DNA of 64,000 nucleotides from a virus, in the IMG/VR virus record IMGVR_UViG_3300047471_000616, positions 1 through 64,000 of that record, one strand, 5' to 3'. The position numbers were made by a program, and so were the translations under genes. This document shows, one piece after another, positions 63,932-64,000 of this stretch. The notes beneath the pieces are model-generated. The model had not been told where the DNA came from, made no database searches, and saw only the letters and a program-made list of their open reading frames with translations. Positions within the stretch are counted from its first letter, which is position 1, and every line of letters starts with the position of its first letter.

Positions 63932-64000
63932 CTATAGCTGCATTTGGCTTAGCGGGTCTGGTCTTTGCGCAACTGCACTGGGTGGCAAGCCGCCCATGGG
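63932..64000 (-). CDS. C-terminal end of an upstream gene (partial)
   Basis: On the minus strand an open frame enters from the right edge and ends with TAG at 63932, reading PMGGLPPSAVAQRPDPLSQM then QL. It is proline-rich and of unknown type. The next gene starts 10 bases later. Since only 22 codons are visible, the call rests on spacing. Confidence 0.4.
   Translation of the reverse strand, partial: PMGGLPPSAVAQRPDPLSQMQL

Overview
The window looks like part of a large, lytic-type tailed-phage genome. It is densely packed, with genes overlapping by ATGA and long single-strand blocks. It carries a nearly complete replisome and recombination set, a lysis cassette and tail/virion genes, with no integrase, rRNA or tRNA that I could recognise. 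A GcrA-family protein, a family known from alphaproteobacteria and their phages, and a holin resembling those of alphaproteobacterial phages suggest an alphaproteobacterial host (inference). Terminase, portal and capsid genes are not seen, so the genome continues beyond both edges.

Layout. (1) 1-12.2 kb, minus strand: an operon headed by an RfaH/NusG-like antiterminator (11741-12220). An exact copy of the bacterial ops element follows it (11669-11680). Then come a beta-rich protein, a cold-shock protein, small structural-type proteins and a surface-sugar cassette: a nucleotidyltransferase/PfkB kinase of HldE type with swapped domains, a GmhA-like SIS isomerase, a sugar O-methyltransferase, a CgeB-like glycosyltransferase, a radical SAM protein and an acetolactate-synthase-like ThDP enzyme. 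It runs into a Ser/Thr-rich repeat protein that is open to the left edge. (2) 12.3-13.7 kb, plus: five tandem paralogues of a small 'MKLPLW' protein. (3) 13.7-17.7 kb, sparse and mixed-strand: a two-gene cassette flanked by inverted repeats, an iteron-like non-coding region, and a duplicated zinc-protein pair. (4) 17.7-31.9 kb, plus: many small early-type genes, a DUF3150/MoxR/VWA module, recurrent hairpin leaders and two strongly structured non-coding stretches (29.29-29.39 and 30.53-30.98 kb). (5) 32.4-52.2 kb, plus: DnaB-like helicase, SNF2-like helicase, primase, DNA methyltransferase, DnaN-like clamp, UDG-PolA fusion that appears to start at ATT, HNH endonuclease, DnaX-like loader, gp32-like SSB, RecA-like recombinase, PD-(D/E)XK nuclease and an SbcD/SbcC pair. 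(6) 52.1-64 kb, minus: GcrA-like regulator, peptidases, holin, alpha/beta hydrolase, GH108 endolysin, tail fibre and collar proteins, and two large internal-virion-type proteins.

How they work together (inference). The plus-strand middle block would replicate the genome and rework host functions. The two minus-strand blocks would be the late genes. The RfaH-like protein, with its ops site just upstream of an SD-less gene, is well placed to keep RNA polymerase processive and to recruit ribosomes across the long left operon. That operon makes and attaches an unusual sugar, perhaps to the phage's own Ser/Thr-rich repeat protein or to the host envelope. This pairing of an antiterminator with a glycan operon is the most interesting system I see here.
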